Of a stretch of 64,000 nucleotides of DNA, positions 7,832 through 16,839 are shown piece by piece (the stretch's first letter is position 1; each line of letters begins with the position of its first letter). A program made the position numbers and the translations under genes. The stretch lies in NCBI RefSeq assembly GCF_029892285.1, contig NZ_JARXVM010000018.1, forward strand, positions 1 to 64,000, given 5' to 3'. The stretch comes from Rhizobium sp. SG_E_25_P2 (lineage in GTDB: Bacteria > Pseudomonadota > Alphaproteobacteria > Rhizobiales > Rhizobiaceae). The notes below the pieces were generated by a model. That model was given only the letters and a program-made list of their open reading frames with translations, was not told where the DNA came from and searched no databases.

Positions 7832-9085
7832 ATGCGCAAATATTCTGTTTTCGCCGTCGCCCGCGAGGCCCTTCGCGGGCATACGGGCTGGGAAAAGCAA
7901 TGGACGTCGCCCGAGCCGAAAAAGGAATATGATGTCATTATCATTGGCGGCGGCGGGCATGGTCTCGGCGCGGCCTTCTATCTCGCCAAGGAGCACGGCA
8001 TCACCAATGTTGCGGTGATCGAAAAGGGCTGGCTTGGCGGCGGCAATACCGGCCGCAACACCACCATCATCCGCTCCAACTATCTCTATGAAGAGAGCAT
8101 GGACATCTATGAGCATTCGCTCAAGATGTGGGAGAACCTCTCCCAGGAACTGAACTACAACGTCATGTATTCGCCGCGCGGCGTGATGATGCTGTCGCAT
8201 ACGGTGCATGACAAGCAGACCTTCATGCGCCATGTCCACGCCAACCGTCTCTATGGCATCGACAACGAATGGCTGACGCCCGAGCAGGCCAAGGATTATT
8301 GCCCGCCGCTCGACATCGCGGCTTCCGCCCGCTACCCGATCAATGGCGCGGCGCTGCAGCGTCGCGGCGGCACGGCCCGCCATGATGCAGTCGCCTGGGG
8401 TTACGCCCGCGCCGCCACCGATCGTGGCGTGCATGTGATCCAGAACACCGAAGTCACCGGCATTCGTCGCGGCCCCGACGGCGCCGTGATCGGCGTCGAG
8501 ACCACGCGCGGCTTTATCGGCGCAAAGAAGATCGGCGTGTCGGCCTCTGGCCACAACACAGCGATCATGTCGATGGCCGATGTCCGCGTGCCGCTGCATT
8601 CCAACCCGCTGCAGGCGCTGGTGTCGGAGCCGATGAAGCCGATCTTCCCCTGTGTGGTGATGTCCAACACCGTGCACGCCTATATCTCCCAGTCCGACAA
8701 GGGCGAGTTGGTGATCGGCGCCGGCACCGACCAGTATGTGTCCTATTCGCAGACCGGCGGTCTGCAGATCATCACGCATACGCTCGACGCCATCTGCGAA
8801 ATCTTCCCGATCTTCCGGCGCGTGAAGATGATGCGCCAGTGGGGCGGCATCACCGACAACACGCCCGACCGTTCGGCGATCCAGTCCAAGACGCCGGTCA
8901 AGGGCCTCTATGTGAATTGCGGCTGGGGCACCGGCGGCTTCAAGGCCACGCCGGGCTCGGCCCATCTCTTCGCCCATCTCATCGCGCGCGACGAACCGCA
9001 CAAGCTCGCCGCCGGCCTGACGCTCGACCGATTCCGCTCCGGACGCCTGGTCGACGAAGCCGCCGCCGCCGCCGTTGCGCATTGA
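7832..9085 (+). CDS. soxB: Sarcosine oxidase subunit beta
   Basis: This is the catalytic flavin subunit of heterotetrameric sarcosine oxidase, which demethylates sarcosine to glycine with O2 and passes the methyl group to tetrahydrofolate. The 417 aa protein has the N-terminal MRKYSVFAVAREAL stretch, an FAD-binding GGGGHGLGAA motif near residue 36, and the C-terminal GWGTGGFKATPGSAHLFAHLIA that is nearly invariant in SoxB. It starts the soxBDAG operon, with soxD 17 bases downstream. A GGAG ribosome-binding site lies 10 bases before the ATG. Confidence 0.96.
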   Translation: MRKYSVFAVAREALRGHTGWEKQWTSPEPKKEYDVIIIGGGGHGLGAAFYLAKEHGITNVAVIEKGWLGGGNTGRNTTIIRSNYLYEESMDIYEHSLKMWENLSQELNYNVMYSPRGVMMLSHTVHDKQTFMRHVHANRLYGIDNEWLTPEQAKDYCPPLDIAASARYPINGAALQRRGGTARHDAVAWGYARAATDRGVHVIQNTEVTGIRRGPDGAVIGVETTRGFIGAKKIGVSASGHNTAIMSMADVRVPLHSNPLQALVSEPMKPIFPCVVMSNTVHAYISQSDKGELVIGAGTDQYVSYSQTGGLQIITHTLDAICEIFPIFRRVKMMRQWGGITDNTPDRSAIQSKTPVKGLYVNCGWGTGGFKATPGSAHLFAHLIARDEPHKLAAGLTLDRFRSGRLVDEAAAAAVAH

Positions 9086-9102
9086 CAGGTTAGGTCAAGA
9101 CC

Positions 9103-9423
9103 ATGTTTCTCATCCACTGCCCTTATTGCAATGAAGACCGTTCGGAACTCGAATTCCGCGGCGTGGGCGACGCCCATATCGACCGTCCGCAGAACATCAC
9201 CGAAATTTCGGACGAGGAATTCGCCGACTATTTTTTCATGCGCGACAATCCGAAAGGCCTGATCTACGAGCGCTGGCGCCATATCCATGGCTGTGGCCGC
9301 TTCTTCAGGGCCGTTCGCCACACCGTCAGCGATCGTTTCGTCATGACCTACCGGCAGGAAGAGCCGCGTCCCGATGACGCGACCGTCCAGGCCAAACTCG
9401 CCGGCATTGGAGGCCAGAAATGA
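9103..9423 (+). CDS. soxD: Sarcosine oxidase subunit delta
   Basis: This is the small zinc-binding subunit of heterotetrameric sarcosine oxidase. The 106 aa protein has CPYC at 6-9 and a second ligand cluster HIHGC at 60-64, which together form the zinc site, and it is rich in charged residues as usual for SoxD. Its stop overlaps the soxA ATG by four bases (ATGA), so the subunits are translationally coupled. Confidence 0.96.
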   Translation: MFLIHCPYCNEDRSELEFRGVGDAHIDRPQNITEISDEEFADYFFMRDNPKGLIYERWRHIHGCGRFFRAVRHTVSDRFVMTYRQEEPRPDDATVQAKLAGIGGQK

Positions 9424-12416
9424 GCGGAGCAAACCGTATCGCAGGCAAGGGTCGCCTGACTCCCGCCAAAACAGCGCGCTTCACCTATGACGGCCGCATC
9501 CTGACGGGTCTGGAAGGCGACACGGTCGCCTCGGCGCTGCTCGCCAACGGCATTCATCTGGCCGGCCGGTCGTTCAAATATCACCGCCCGCGCGGCATCC
9601 TGACCGCTGGTCCGGAAGAGCCGAACGCATTGATGGACGTGTCGCGCGACCCCAGCCGCAAGACGCCGAATGTGCGCGCCACCATGCAGGACCTCTATGA
9701 CGGACTGACCGTATCGTCGCAGAACCGCTGGCCGTCGCTCGCCTTCGACATCGGCGGCATCAACAATCTGTTTGCGCCCTTCTTCGCCGCCGGCTTCTAC
9801 TACAAGACCTTCATGTGGCCGAAGGCCGCCTGGCACAAGGTTTATGAGCCGCAGATCCGCAAGGCCGCCGGTCTCGGCGTGTCTCCGACCCAGGACGATC
9901 CTGACCACTACGCCAACCGCTTCGCCCATTGCGACGTGCTGGTGGCGGGCGGCGGCGCGGCCGGCATCGCCGCAGCGTTGTCAGCTGCGGAAACCGGCGC
10001 CAGCGTGATCATCGCCGACGAGCGCGCCGAATTTGGCGGCGCGCTGCATTTCGATGCCGGCGTGACCATCGACGGCCAGGACGGTTATGTCTGGGCCAAG
10101 AAGATGATCGCCAAGCTCCAGGCCATGCCGAATGTGACCGTGCTGTCGCGCACCACCGTGTTCGGCTATTACGAGCACAATTTCATTGGTCTCGCCGAGC
10201 GCGTCACCGACCATATGGCCAAGCCCGCGCCGCATCTGCCGCGCGAGCGCCTGTGGCAGGTCCGCGCCAAGCGGGTGGTGATCGCCACCGGCGCGATCGA
10301 GCGCCATATGGTGTTCGACGGCAACGACCGGCCCGGCGTGATGCTGGCGTCTGCAGCGCGGATGTATCTCAACCATTACGGCGTCGCCGTCGGCGCCAAG
10401 GTTGGCGTCTACACGGCTCATGACTCCGCCTATGAAGCCGCCTTCGATCTCAAGGCCGCCGGCGTCGAGATTCCCGTGATCGTCGACAGCCGCGACAAGC
10501 CGGGTGAAGCCGTGCTCGCCAAGGCGCGTTCGATGGGCATCAATGTGCTGACCGGACATGCGGTGCTGACCACCAAGGGCAAGCTGCGCGTCTCCGCCAT
10601 GGTCGTGGCGCGTCGTGGCCAGAAGAGCGGCGAGAAGATCGCAGTGGATGCGCTGATCATGTGCTCGGGCTGGACGCCCTCGGTGCATCTGTTCTCGCAG
10701 TCGCGCGGCAAACTGGCCTTCGACGCGGACAACCAGCGCTTCCTGCCGGGGACCTATCTCGAGGACTGCATGTCGGTCGGCGCCTGCAACGGCACCAATT
10801 CCATCCAGGCCACGATCGACGAGGCGCTCGGCGTCGGCGAACTGCTCGCCCGCGCTGCCGGCGCTGAAGGCAAGTCCACCCTCTCCATCGCCGCGACCCA
10901 GGCTTTCGACTGGACGGGCGGAATGGCGGGCAGCGGCGAAGGCGCTGGCCCCGACGACACCTCGGCCAAGGCCTTTGTCGACTTCCAGCACGATGTCTGC
11001 GCCAAGGATATCCGTCTCGCCGTGCGCGAAGGCATGCATTCGATCGAGCATGTCAAGCGTTTCACCACCAATGGCATGGCGACCGACCAGGGCAAGACAT
11101 CCAATATCCATGGTCTGGCGATCGCGGCGGAAGCACTCGGCAAGGCGATGCCGGAAGTGGGCCTCACCACCTTCCGCGCACCCTATACGCCCGTGACCTT
11201 CGGCACACTGATCAACCATTCGCGCGGGCCGCATTTCGACCCGGCCCGCAAGACGCCCATCCATGCCTGGCACGAAGCCCAGGGCGCGGATTTCGAAAAT
11301 GTCGGCAACTGGAAGCGCGCCTGGTATTATGCGCGTCCGGGCGAAGACATGCATCAGGCCGTCAATCGCGAATGCAAGACGGTGCGCACCGTGGCCGGCG
11401 TGTTCGACGCCTCGACGCTCGGCAAGATCGAAGTGGTCGGCCCCGACGCCGCCGCCTTCATGAACCTGATGTACACGAACTCCTGGGACACGCTGAAGCC
11501 CGGCCGCTGCCGTTACGGCATCATGCTGCGCGAAGACGGTTTCGTCTATGACGACGGCGTCGTTGGCCGTCTGGCTGAAGATCGTTTCCATGTCACCACC
11601 ACCACCGGCGGCGCGCCGCGCGTGATGCATCACATGGAAGACTATCTGCAGACGGAATTCCCGCATCTCAAGGTGTGGCTGACCTCGACGACCGAACAGT
11701 GGGCCGTCATCGCCGTGCAGGGCCCGAAGGCGCGCGAGATCATTGCGCCCCTCGTCGAAGGCATCGACCTTTCCAACGAGGCCTTCCCGCATATGAGCGT
11801 CGCCGAAGGCAAGATCGCCGGCGTGCCGACCCGTCTCTTCCGCATGACATTCGCGGGCGAACTCGGTTTCGAAATCAACGTGCCGGCCGATTATGGCCAG
11901 GCCGTCTGGGAAGCGATCTGGGAACGCGCCGAGCCGATGGGCGCTTGCGCCTATGGCACGGAAACCATGCACGTGTTGCGCGCCGAGAAGGGCTATATCA
12001 TCGTCGGTCAGGACACTGACGGCACGCTGACGCCCGATGACGCCGGCCTCGCCTGGGCTGTCGGCAAGAAGAAGACCGATTTCGTCGGTATTCGCGGCTT
12101 GAAGCGTCCCGATCTCGTCCGCAGCGGCCGCAAGCAGCTGGTCGGTCTCAAGACCAAGGATCCTCGCGAGGTGCTGGAGGAAGGCGCGCAGATCGTCGCC
12201 GATCCCAACCAGCCCAAGCCGATGACCATGCTCGGCCATGTGACGTCGTCCTATTGGTCGGAAAATTGCGAACGCTCGATCGCCATGGCCGTTGTTATCG
12301 ACGGTCGCGCCAAGATGGGGCAGACGCTTTATGTGCCGATGGCTGACCGCGTGGTCGCCGTCGAAGTCTGCGACGCCGTGTTCTATGACAAGGAAGGAGG
12401 CCGCATCAATGGCTGA
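9420..12416 (+). CDS. soxA: Sarcosine oxidase subunit alpha
   Basis: This is the large subunit of heterotetrameric sarcosine oxidase (998 aa, the usual size). Domains in order are an N-terminal ferredoxin-like fold (about 1-100), an NAD-binding flavoprotein-like region with GGGAAGIAAALSAAE near 179, and a C-terminal GcvT-like aminomethyltransferase domain (about 600-998) that binds tetrahydrofolate and makes 5,10-methylene-THF. A second Rossmann segment lies near 280-300 (VIATGAIERH). It overlaps soxD by 4 bases and soxG by 8. Confidence 0.96.
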   Translation: MSGANRIAGKGRLTPAKTARFTYDGRILTGLEGDTVASALLANGIHLAGRSFKYHRPRGILTAGPEEPNALMDVSRDPSRKTPNVRATMQDLYDGLTVSSQNRWPSLAFDIGGINNLFAPFFAAGFYYKTFMWPKAAWHKVYEPQIRKAAGLGVSPTQDDPDHYANRFAHCDVLVAGGGAAGIAAALSAAETGASVIIADERAEFGGALHFDAGVTIDGQDGYVWAKKMIAKLQAMPNVTVLSRTTVFGYYEHNFIGLAERVTDHMAKPAPHLPRERLWQVRAKRVVIATGAIERHMVFDGNDRPGVMLASAARMYLNHYGVAVGAKVGVYTAHDSAYEAAFDLKAAGVEIPVIVDSRDKPGEAVLAKARSMGINVLTGHAVLTTKGKLRVSAMVVARRGQKSGEKIAVDALIMCSGWTPSVHLFSQSRGKLAFDADNQRFLPGTYLEDCMSVGACNGTNSIQATIDEALGVGELLARAAGAEGKSTLSIAATQAFDWTGGMAGSGEGAGPDDTSAKAFVDFQHDVCAKDIRLAVREGMHSIEHVKRFTTNGMATDQGKTSNIHGLAIAAEALGKAMPEVGLTTFRAPYTPVTFGTLINHSRGPHFDPARKTPIHAWHEAQGADFENVGNWKRAWYYARPGEDMHQAVNRECKTVRTVAGVFDASTLGKIEVVGPDAAAFMNLMYTNSWDTLKPGRCRYGIMLREDGFVYDDGVVGRLAEDRFHVTTTTGGAPRVMHHMEDYLQTEFPHLKVWLTSTTEQWAVIAVQGPKAREIIAPLVEGIDLSNEAFPHMSVAEGKIAGVPTRLFRMTFAGELGFEINVPADYGQAVWEAIWERAEPMGACAYGTETMHVLRAEKGYIIVGQDTDGTLTPDDAGLAWAVGKKKTDFVGIRGLKRPDLVRSGRKQLVGLKTKDPREVLEEGAQIVADPNQPKPMTMLGHVTSSYWSENCERSIAMAVVIDGRAKMGQTLYVPMADRVVAVEVCDAVFYDKEGGRING

Positions 12417-12963
12417 CGCTCTCTCTGCTCTCCGCAAGTCGCCGATCAAGGCGGGCCATGGCGGCTCGGCGGTCGCGTCCGTGACCTTTGCTCCGGCCGC
12501 TTCCCGCGCCTCGCTGCGCGCCGGCGCCGACGCCGTCTCCGCTTTGTCTTCGGCGCTCGGCTTGGAACTGCCGACCAGGCCCAAAGGCACGGCTTCGGCC
12601 GATGGCAAGCATGCGCTGTGGCTCGGTCCCGACGAATGGCTGCTGATCGGTCCTGACGGCGTCGATTTCGTGGCGCTCGCCGGCCAGTCCGGCGCGCTGC
12701 ATTCGGCGGTGGATGTGTCGCATCGCAATGTCGCCTTCGTCATCTCCGGCCCGGGCGCCCGCGCCACGCTGGCGTCCGCCTGCCCGCTGGATCTCGGCGA
12801 CGCGATCTTCCCGGTCGGCGCGGCCTCGCGCACGGTGTTCGGCAAGGCCGAAGTGGTGATCTACCGCACCGGCGAGGAAAGCTTCCGTCTGGAATGCTGG
12901 CGCTCCTTCGGCGACTATTGCTTCGGCATGCTGAACGAAGGCGCGGAAGACGCGGCGATCTGA
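12409..12963 (+). CDS. soxG: Sarcosine oxidase subunit gamma
   Basis: This is the gamma subunit of heterotetrameric sarcosine oxidase. The 184 aa protein resembles a short GcvT-like fold, with LWLGPDEWLLIGPDG and DVSHRNVAFVISGPGAR in the middle and CWRSFGDYCFGMLNEG at the C-terminus. The ATG at 12409 follows AAGGAGG and overlaps the soxA stop by 8 bases. Folate genes such as glyA or purU that often accompany soxBDAG are not found next to it here. Confidence 0.95.
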   Translation: MADALSALRKSPIKAGHGGSAVASVTFAPAASRASLRAGADAVSALSSALGLELPTRPKGTASADGKHALWLGPDEWLLIGPDGVDFVALAGQSGALHSAVDVSHRNVAFVISGPGARATLASACPLDLGDAIFPVGAASRTVFGKAEVVIYRTGEESFRLECWRSFGDYCFGMLNEGAEDAAI

Positions 12964-13031
12964 CGGATCGCTTTGCATAGGCATCGCCCTGCGCTATTGT
13001 CTGACGACATTCTTGCGTGGGGCGAAGCTCA

Positions 13032-13310
13032 ATGATTTCACTGACGCTGACAGGCGAATTGGAAGAGCGGCTGAAAGCCGCCGCCGACGAGACCGACACA
13101 ACGGCCCCGGAAATCGTCGCGCGCGCCGTGGAGCACTATCTCGAACTCCGGGAGGTCCGCCTGAATTCCGCCCGCGCCGCTGCGGCGGAGGCGGACAAGG
13201 GCTATTTCGTTTCCCAAGCAAAGATGCATGCATGGATGGACAGCTGGGGGACGGCGGTTGAGCTGCCGATGCCAGAAGCGGATATCACGCCCGGCAAGCC
13301 GCGTGCATGA
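13032..13310 (+). CDS. Ribbon-helix-helix antitoxin-like protein, partner lost
   Basis: A 92 aa protein with an N-terminal ribbon-helix-helix domain (MISLTLTGELEERLKAAADE, then APEIVARAVEHYLELR). The C-terminal tail (SQAKMHAWMDSWG, then ELPMPEADI) resembles toxin-binding tails of antitoxins paired with ParE/RelE toxins. It would bind DNA and neutralise a toxin. An ATG overlaps its stop (ATGA) exactly where a toxin gene should begin, but that frame loses toxin-like sequence after about five codons, where the base composition shifts to AT-rich. The antitoxin therefore seems orphaned. Confidence 0.75.
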   Translation: MISLTLTGELEERLKAAADETDTTAPEIVARAVEHYLELREVRLNSARAAAAEADKGYFVSQAKMHAWMDSWGTAVELPMPEADITPGKPRA

Positions 13311-13477
13311 GGCTGCTTGGTGCAGGAAAACATATATATAAGTTAGCTTTAATGATTACTGTAGGTCGCGAAGCCAGCTTATGGCGTCTGAAGCCTCAGA
13401 TGTCACAAAGCAACCATAAAGCTTGTCAAGGCTTAGATGGCTTTGCGTTATTGTGGTGCGTAAGGATCGCTCCGTAA
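13307..13477 (+). pseudogene. Possible remnant of a ParE/RelE-type toxin gene start
   Basis: The frame begins with an ATG overlapping the antitoxin stop by four bases and codes for MRLLG, similar to the first residues of many ParE/RelE toxins. From about 13320 the DNA becomes AT-rich, and the rest of the 56-codon frame is antisense to the PIN-like gene with no toxin motif. The simplest reading is that an island boundary replaced the toxin. The evidence is only the position and a few residues. Confidence 0.35.
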
Positions 13478-14459
13478 AAAAGGCGTCACAGTACGCAATC
13501 GCGGCTGCGGCATGATGAAAATCAAAAAAATCATTGCCTTTCAGTTTCCGCCCTTTGTTCCATCGAACCGAAGCATGGAGGCTTGCAAGAATGTGAATAG
13601 TTCGAAGAGTGTCACGGGATTTATTGCGTTCTAGGGAAATTGCGAGGAGGTTCTTAAATCCGTTTTCGGCAACTCGTTTCTGCTCTGCTGTCCGCTCGTT
13701 GAGAACGATGCCTCTGCTTTCCGCCAACATCATTGTGGCTTGGTGTATTGCGTCTCCCATCAAATCCACGACCCCCCGTACCTCTGCGGAGTAGGACTGT
13801 TCGTAGCTTTGTATTTCGTCTTTGTGCGCAAAATTTCCGGCATTAAGCTTATTGGCAACCTCCGTCAAATCAGTGCCCGGGATCTCTATTTCACCAATGC
13901 GTGTGACTATTTCCCTTAGCGGGATCGTCGACATGTGGTCGAAGAAAGCCTTCTGGATAGCCCGTTCGGTACCTGAATCAAATATGGTATTCGTGGGATG
14001 TAAAATTCCGAGCACATAGCTGAGCTTGCACCATATTAGGTGATTTAGAGGATGCAGATTGGGTGTGCCGGTGGTCGCATACATGAAATAGGTGACCTCA
14101 GTAGCCATTCTCACGTTCTGCGGAACTAGCGTAACGCCTAAGCTGAGTTCATCAACTAGGCTGGCAGTTGCAAGACGTGAAGCGTCGTCCTGCTGCTTCA
14201 TTAGTTCAACGAAAATGTCCTCGCTGATCGGGCAAAATAAGAGCCCTTCACCAACCCCCTTTCGTAGTAGCGCAAGCAAAGTAGCAGACTCAGGATTTCC
14301 TGCTCCTCTATCGGTATCTCTCAATATAATCCAAAATTTTGTGTCCAAATAAACCGGACGGCGTGTGCTAATTTCCTGTCCTAGAGCAATGTTGCGACCA
14401 TTGACATATTGGTCTGTTGAAAGGCCGGGGTTAAGCAGATGGTCTGTGATGGTCGGCAT
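13356..14459 (-). CDS. PIN-like domain protein of unknown role, AT-rich
   Basis: A 367 aa protein I do not recognise as a named family, but it has the acidic layout of PIN-like nucleases. D39 is in VYLDTKFW after a predicted first strand. E80, D81 and E85 are in ISEDIFVEL, and NDFFDFHHAAAAIAYCDAFFTE (about 309-330) supplies D310, D313 and D325. The middle is mostly helical and longer than in ordinary PIN toxins. Codon use is AT-rich compared with neighbours, and the gene is alone between the broken antitoxin locus and glgX, which suggests horizontal transfer. A role in RNA cleavage or phage defence is possible but unproven. Confidence 0.7.
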   Translation of the reverse strand: MPTITDHLLNPGLSTDQYVNGRNIALGQEISTRRPVYLDTKFWIILRDTDRGAGNPESATLLALLRKGVGEGLLFCPISEDIFVELMKQQDDASRLATASLVDELSLGVTLVPQNVRMATEVTYFMYATTGTPNLHPLNHLIWCKLSYVLGILHPTNTIFDSGTERAIQKAFFDHMSTIPLREIVTRIGEIEIPGTDLTEVANKLNAGNFAHKDEIQSYEQSYSAEVRGVVDLMGDAIHQATMMLAESRGIVLNERTAEQKRVAENGFKNLLAISLERNKSRDTLRTIHILASLHASVRWNKGRKLKGNDFFDFHHAAAAIAYCDAFFTERSLRTTITQSHLSLDKLYGCFVTSEASDAISWLRDLQ

Positions 14460-14740
14460 AAAATTCTCTAATTTTTAGCGTCGTGTTGATGTTTAAAAGC
14501 AAATCCAAGACTTCAGCCGCTTGTCTTGTTTCTCAGGGTATCGATATCCCGCCTAAGATCCACAGAAATGCAATCCGGCCAGGCGGCCACTTGTAAGTCC
14601 GGCACAATTGCAAATGTGTAATTTGACCGGCGAAACAACAATCACAGATTGCGGTTGGCGTCAAGCATAGCTAATGCTAACTTCGATGGTGCGATATTCA
14701 ACGCCTTAAGCGGCTTCCCGCGATTTTGGCGCCGAAACGC
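14460..14740. other. Right flank of the AT-rich island, no gene seen
   Basis: 281 bases without a supported gene. They must contain the promoter of the PIN-like gene (leftward) and the 3' end of glgX transcripts. Composition returns to GC-rich around 14700. No direct repeat, tRNA fragment or integrase that would mark an insertion end was found by eye. Confidence 0.45.
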
Positions 14741-16681
14741 TCAAGCGGGCGGTCCGAGATAGAGGCTCACCGAGCGCGCCGCCACAGTCATGCCGTCGCC
14801 GATAAGGGTCTTCCACAGTCGCGCGCCGCCGGGCAGGCGGATGGACTTCGGTTCGCTGGCGCGATTGAAGGCGACGGCCAGCGTGGCGGGGCGGCCTGTG
14901 ACGCGGTCATTGGTTTGCAGGGTCATGATCAGCTGGTCGGCGTGATGGGCCTCCCAATCGGCCACCTGCATCGGTTCGCCCTTCACGGTCAGCCAGGAGA
15001 CGTCGAGGTCGGTCAGGAATTCCTGGCCCTCGAAGATGGTGAAGCGGCGGCGCAGCGCCGACAGCGCCGCGGCATGCTCGAAAATTTCATGATCGAGGCT
15101 CCCCCAGTCGATCCAGCTCAGCGCATTGTCCTGGGCATAGGCGTTGTTGTTGCCGTGCTGGCTGCGGCCGAATTCGTCGCCTGCCGTCAGCATGATCGCG
15201 CCGCGAGACAGGAACAGGGTGGAGAGGAGCGCCATCACATCCGTGCGGCGACTGGCGTTGACCGTGGCGTCGTTGGTGGCGCCTTCGACGCCATTGTTCC
15301 AGGAATAGTTTTCATTGTGGCCGTCGCGATTGGCTTCGCCGTTGGCCTCATTGTGTTTGTGGGAATGGGACACCAGATCCCACAGCGTAAAGCCGTCATG
15401 GGCGGCGACGAAATTGACGGTGCGGGTGCGGCGGCCGTCATGCCGGCTGAAAATGTTCGACGAGCCTGAAAGCGCTGTGGCGAGCGGACCGATGCGGTGA
15501 TTGTCGCCGCGCCAGAACAGGCGGATATCGTCGCGGGCGCGGTCGTTCCATTCCAGAAATGACGGCGGGAAATTGCCGAGCTGATAGCCGCCGGGGCCGA
15601 TGTCCCAGGGCTCGGCGATGAGAATGCGATCCTTCAGGATCTGGTCGGCGCGCATCTCCGACAACAGCAGCGCGTCAGAGGTGAAGCCTTGGGGGCCGCG
15701 TCCCAGGATCGGCGCGAGGTCGAAGCGGAAGCCGTCGATCCCGGCGTGGCGCACGAAATGACGCAGGCTGTCGAGAACGAGATTGCGCATGGGCGCGTGA
15801 TGGCAGGCAAGCGTGTTGCCGCAGCCGGTGTCGTTGATCAACTCGCCCGGCTTTCCCGGCGGGTGGCTATAGTAAGTCAGGCTGTCGAGCCCGCGCATGG
15901 AGAGCGTGCCGCCCTCTGCGTCGCTTTCTCCGGTGTGATTGAAGACGAGATCGAGGATCACGCCGAGGCCATGGCTGTGCAATGTCGCCACGGTTTCGGC
16001 GAGTTCGCGCACGCCGCCGGGGCAGAGCCGGGGATCGAGCGCCATCAGCGCGATCGGGTTGTAGCCCCAGCTGTTCCGGAGCCCGAGCGGCGGCAGATGC
16101 CGCTCGTCGAGCCAGGCGGTGATCGGCATAAGCTCCAGAGCGGAGACGCCCAACCGTTCGAAATGCGCAAGGACAGCCGGATGGGTCAACGCCTTGATCG
16201 TGCCGCGCTCTTGCTCGGGAATATCGGGATGCAGCATGGTGAAGGCGCGGACATTGATCTCATAGACCAGCCCGCCCGGCTTCCACTGCGGCGGCTGAAC
16301 ATGAACGGGCGACAGATGCCGGAGAATGGCCCGCGGCGCGATATCGGCGGTGTCGACGCCATAGGCGGCGAGGCGGCGGTCTTGCGCGAAGGGACGATCG
16401 AGTTCCAGCGCATAGGGATCGACGAGAAGTTTGGACGGATCGTACCAGAGGCCGTGGCCCGGCGCATAATCGCCATGAGCGCGGAAGCCGTAACGCTGGC
16501 CAGCGCGGACGCCCTCGACATCGCACCGCCAGACATGGTCGTGACCGCAGACCATGTCCACATGACGCTCGGCCCCCTCCTCGTCGAACAGGCAGAGTTC
16601 GACTTTGCGGGCATGCCGCGAAAAGACGCTGAAATGGGCGCCGTCTGGCGTCAGCTCGGCTCCGAGGGAGTGGTGGGTCAT
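14741..16681 (-). CDS. glgX: Glycogen debranching enzyme GlgX
   Basis: This is an isoamylase-type debranching enzyme (GH13) that removes short alpha-1,6 branches left by glycogen phosphorylase. The 646 aa protein has an N-terminal CBM48-like domain (about 1-110). The catalytic barrel has VFNHTGE, the nucleophile aspartate in GFRFDLAP, the acid/base glutamate in LIAEPWD and the FVAAHDGFT motif. The ATG at 16681 has an AGGA 8 bases upstream; a longer in-frame start at 16711 lacks one. It is separate from the main glg operon, and a FixK/FNR-like box lies 89 bases upstream. Confidence 0.94.
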   Translation of the reverse strand: MTHHSLGAELTPDGAHFSVFSRHARKVELCLFDEEGAERHVDMVCGHDHVWRCDVEGVRAGQRYGFRAHGDYAPGHGLWYDPSKLLVDPYALELDRPFAQDRRLAAYGVDTADIAPRAILRHLSPVHVQPPQWKPGGLVYEINVRAFTMLHPDIPEQERGTIKALTHPAVLAHFERLGVSALELMPITAWLDERHLPPLGLRNSWGYNPIALMALDPRLCPGGVRELAETVATLHSHGLGVILDLVFNHTGESDAEGGTLSMRGLDSLTYYSHPPGKPGELINDTGCGNTLACHHAPMRNLVLDSLRHFVRHAGIDGFRFDLAPILGRGPQGFTSDALLLSEMRADQILKDRILIAEPWDIGPGGYQLGNFPPSFLEWNDRARDDIRLFWRGDNHRIGPLATALSGSSNIFSRHDGRRTRTVNFVAAHDGFTLWDLVSHSHKHNEANGEANRDGHNENYSWNNGVEGATNDATVNASRRTDVMALLSTLFLSRGAIMLTAGDEFGRSQHGNNNAYAQDNALSWIDWGSLDHEIFEHAAALSALRRRFTIFEGQEFLTDLDVSWLTVKGEPMQVADWEAHHADQLIMTLQTNDRVTGRPATLAVAFNRASEPKSIRLPGGARLWKTLIGDGMTVAARSVSLYLGPPA

Positions 16682-16769
16682 GAAACGGTTCCTGCGATTC
16701 CTGGTTCCCATCTTACGAGACGGGAGTTAAAATACGAGTGCGTGATTGGGCGATGCGCGTGAGCAAAGC

Positions 16770-16783
16770 TTGACGTCGATCAA
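16770..16783. promoter_or_regulatory. FixK/FNR-type anaerobox
   Basis: TTGAC-GTCG-ATCAA matches the FixK/FnrN consensus TTGAT-N4-ATCAA at nine of ten defined positions. It sits between the divergent genes glgX (ATG 89 bases to the left) and the LysE-family gene (ATG 57 bases to the right), so it could control either under low oxygen. This is recognised from the consensus only. Confidence 0.6.
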
Positions 16784-16839
16784 GGCGGGAGGCAGGTTCG
16801 CGCGCGAAAAGCGAGGACAATTCGCTTTCAGGTGATCAC

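Noticed and set aside
9981-12845. 954-codon open frame on the minus strand opposite soxA
   Set aside because: A shadow of soxA codon bias. The sequence has no domain and soxA is complete.
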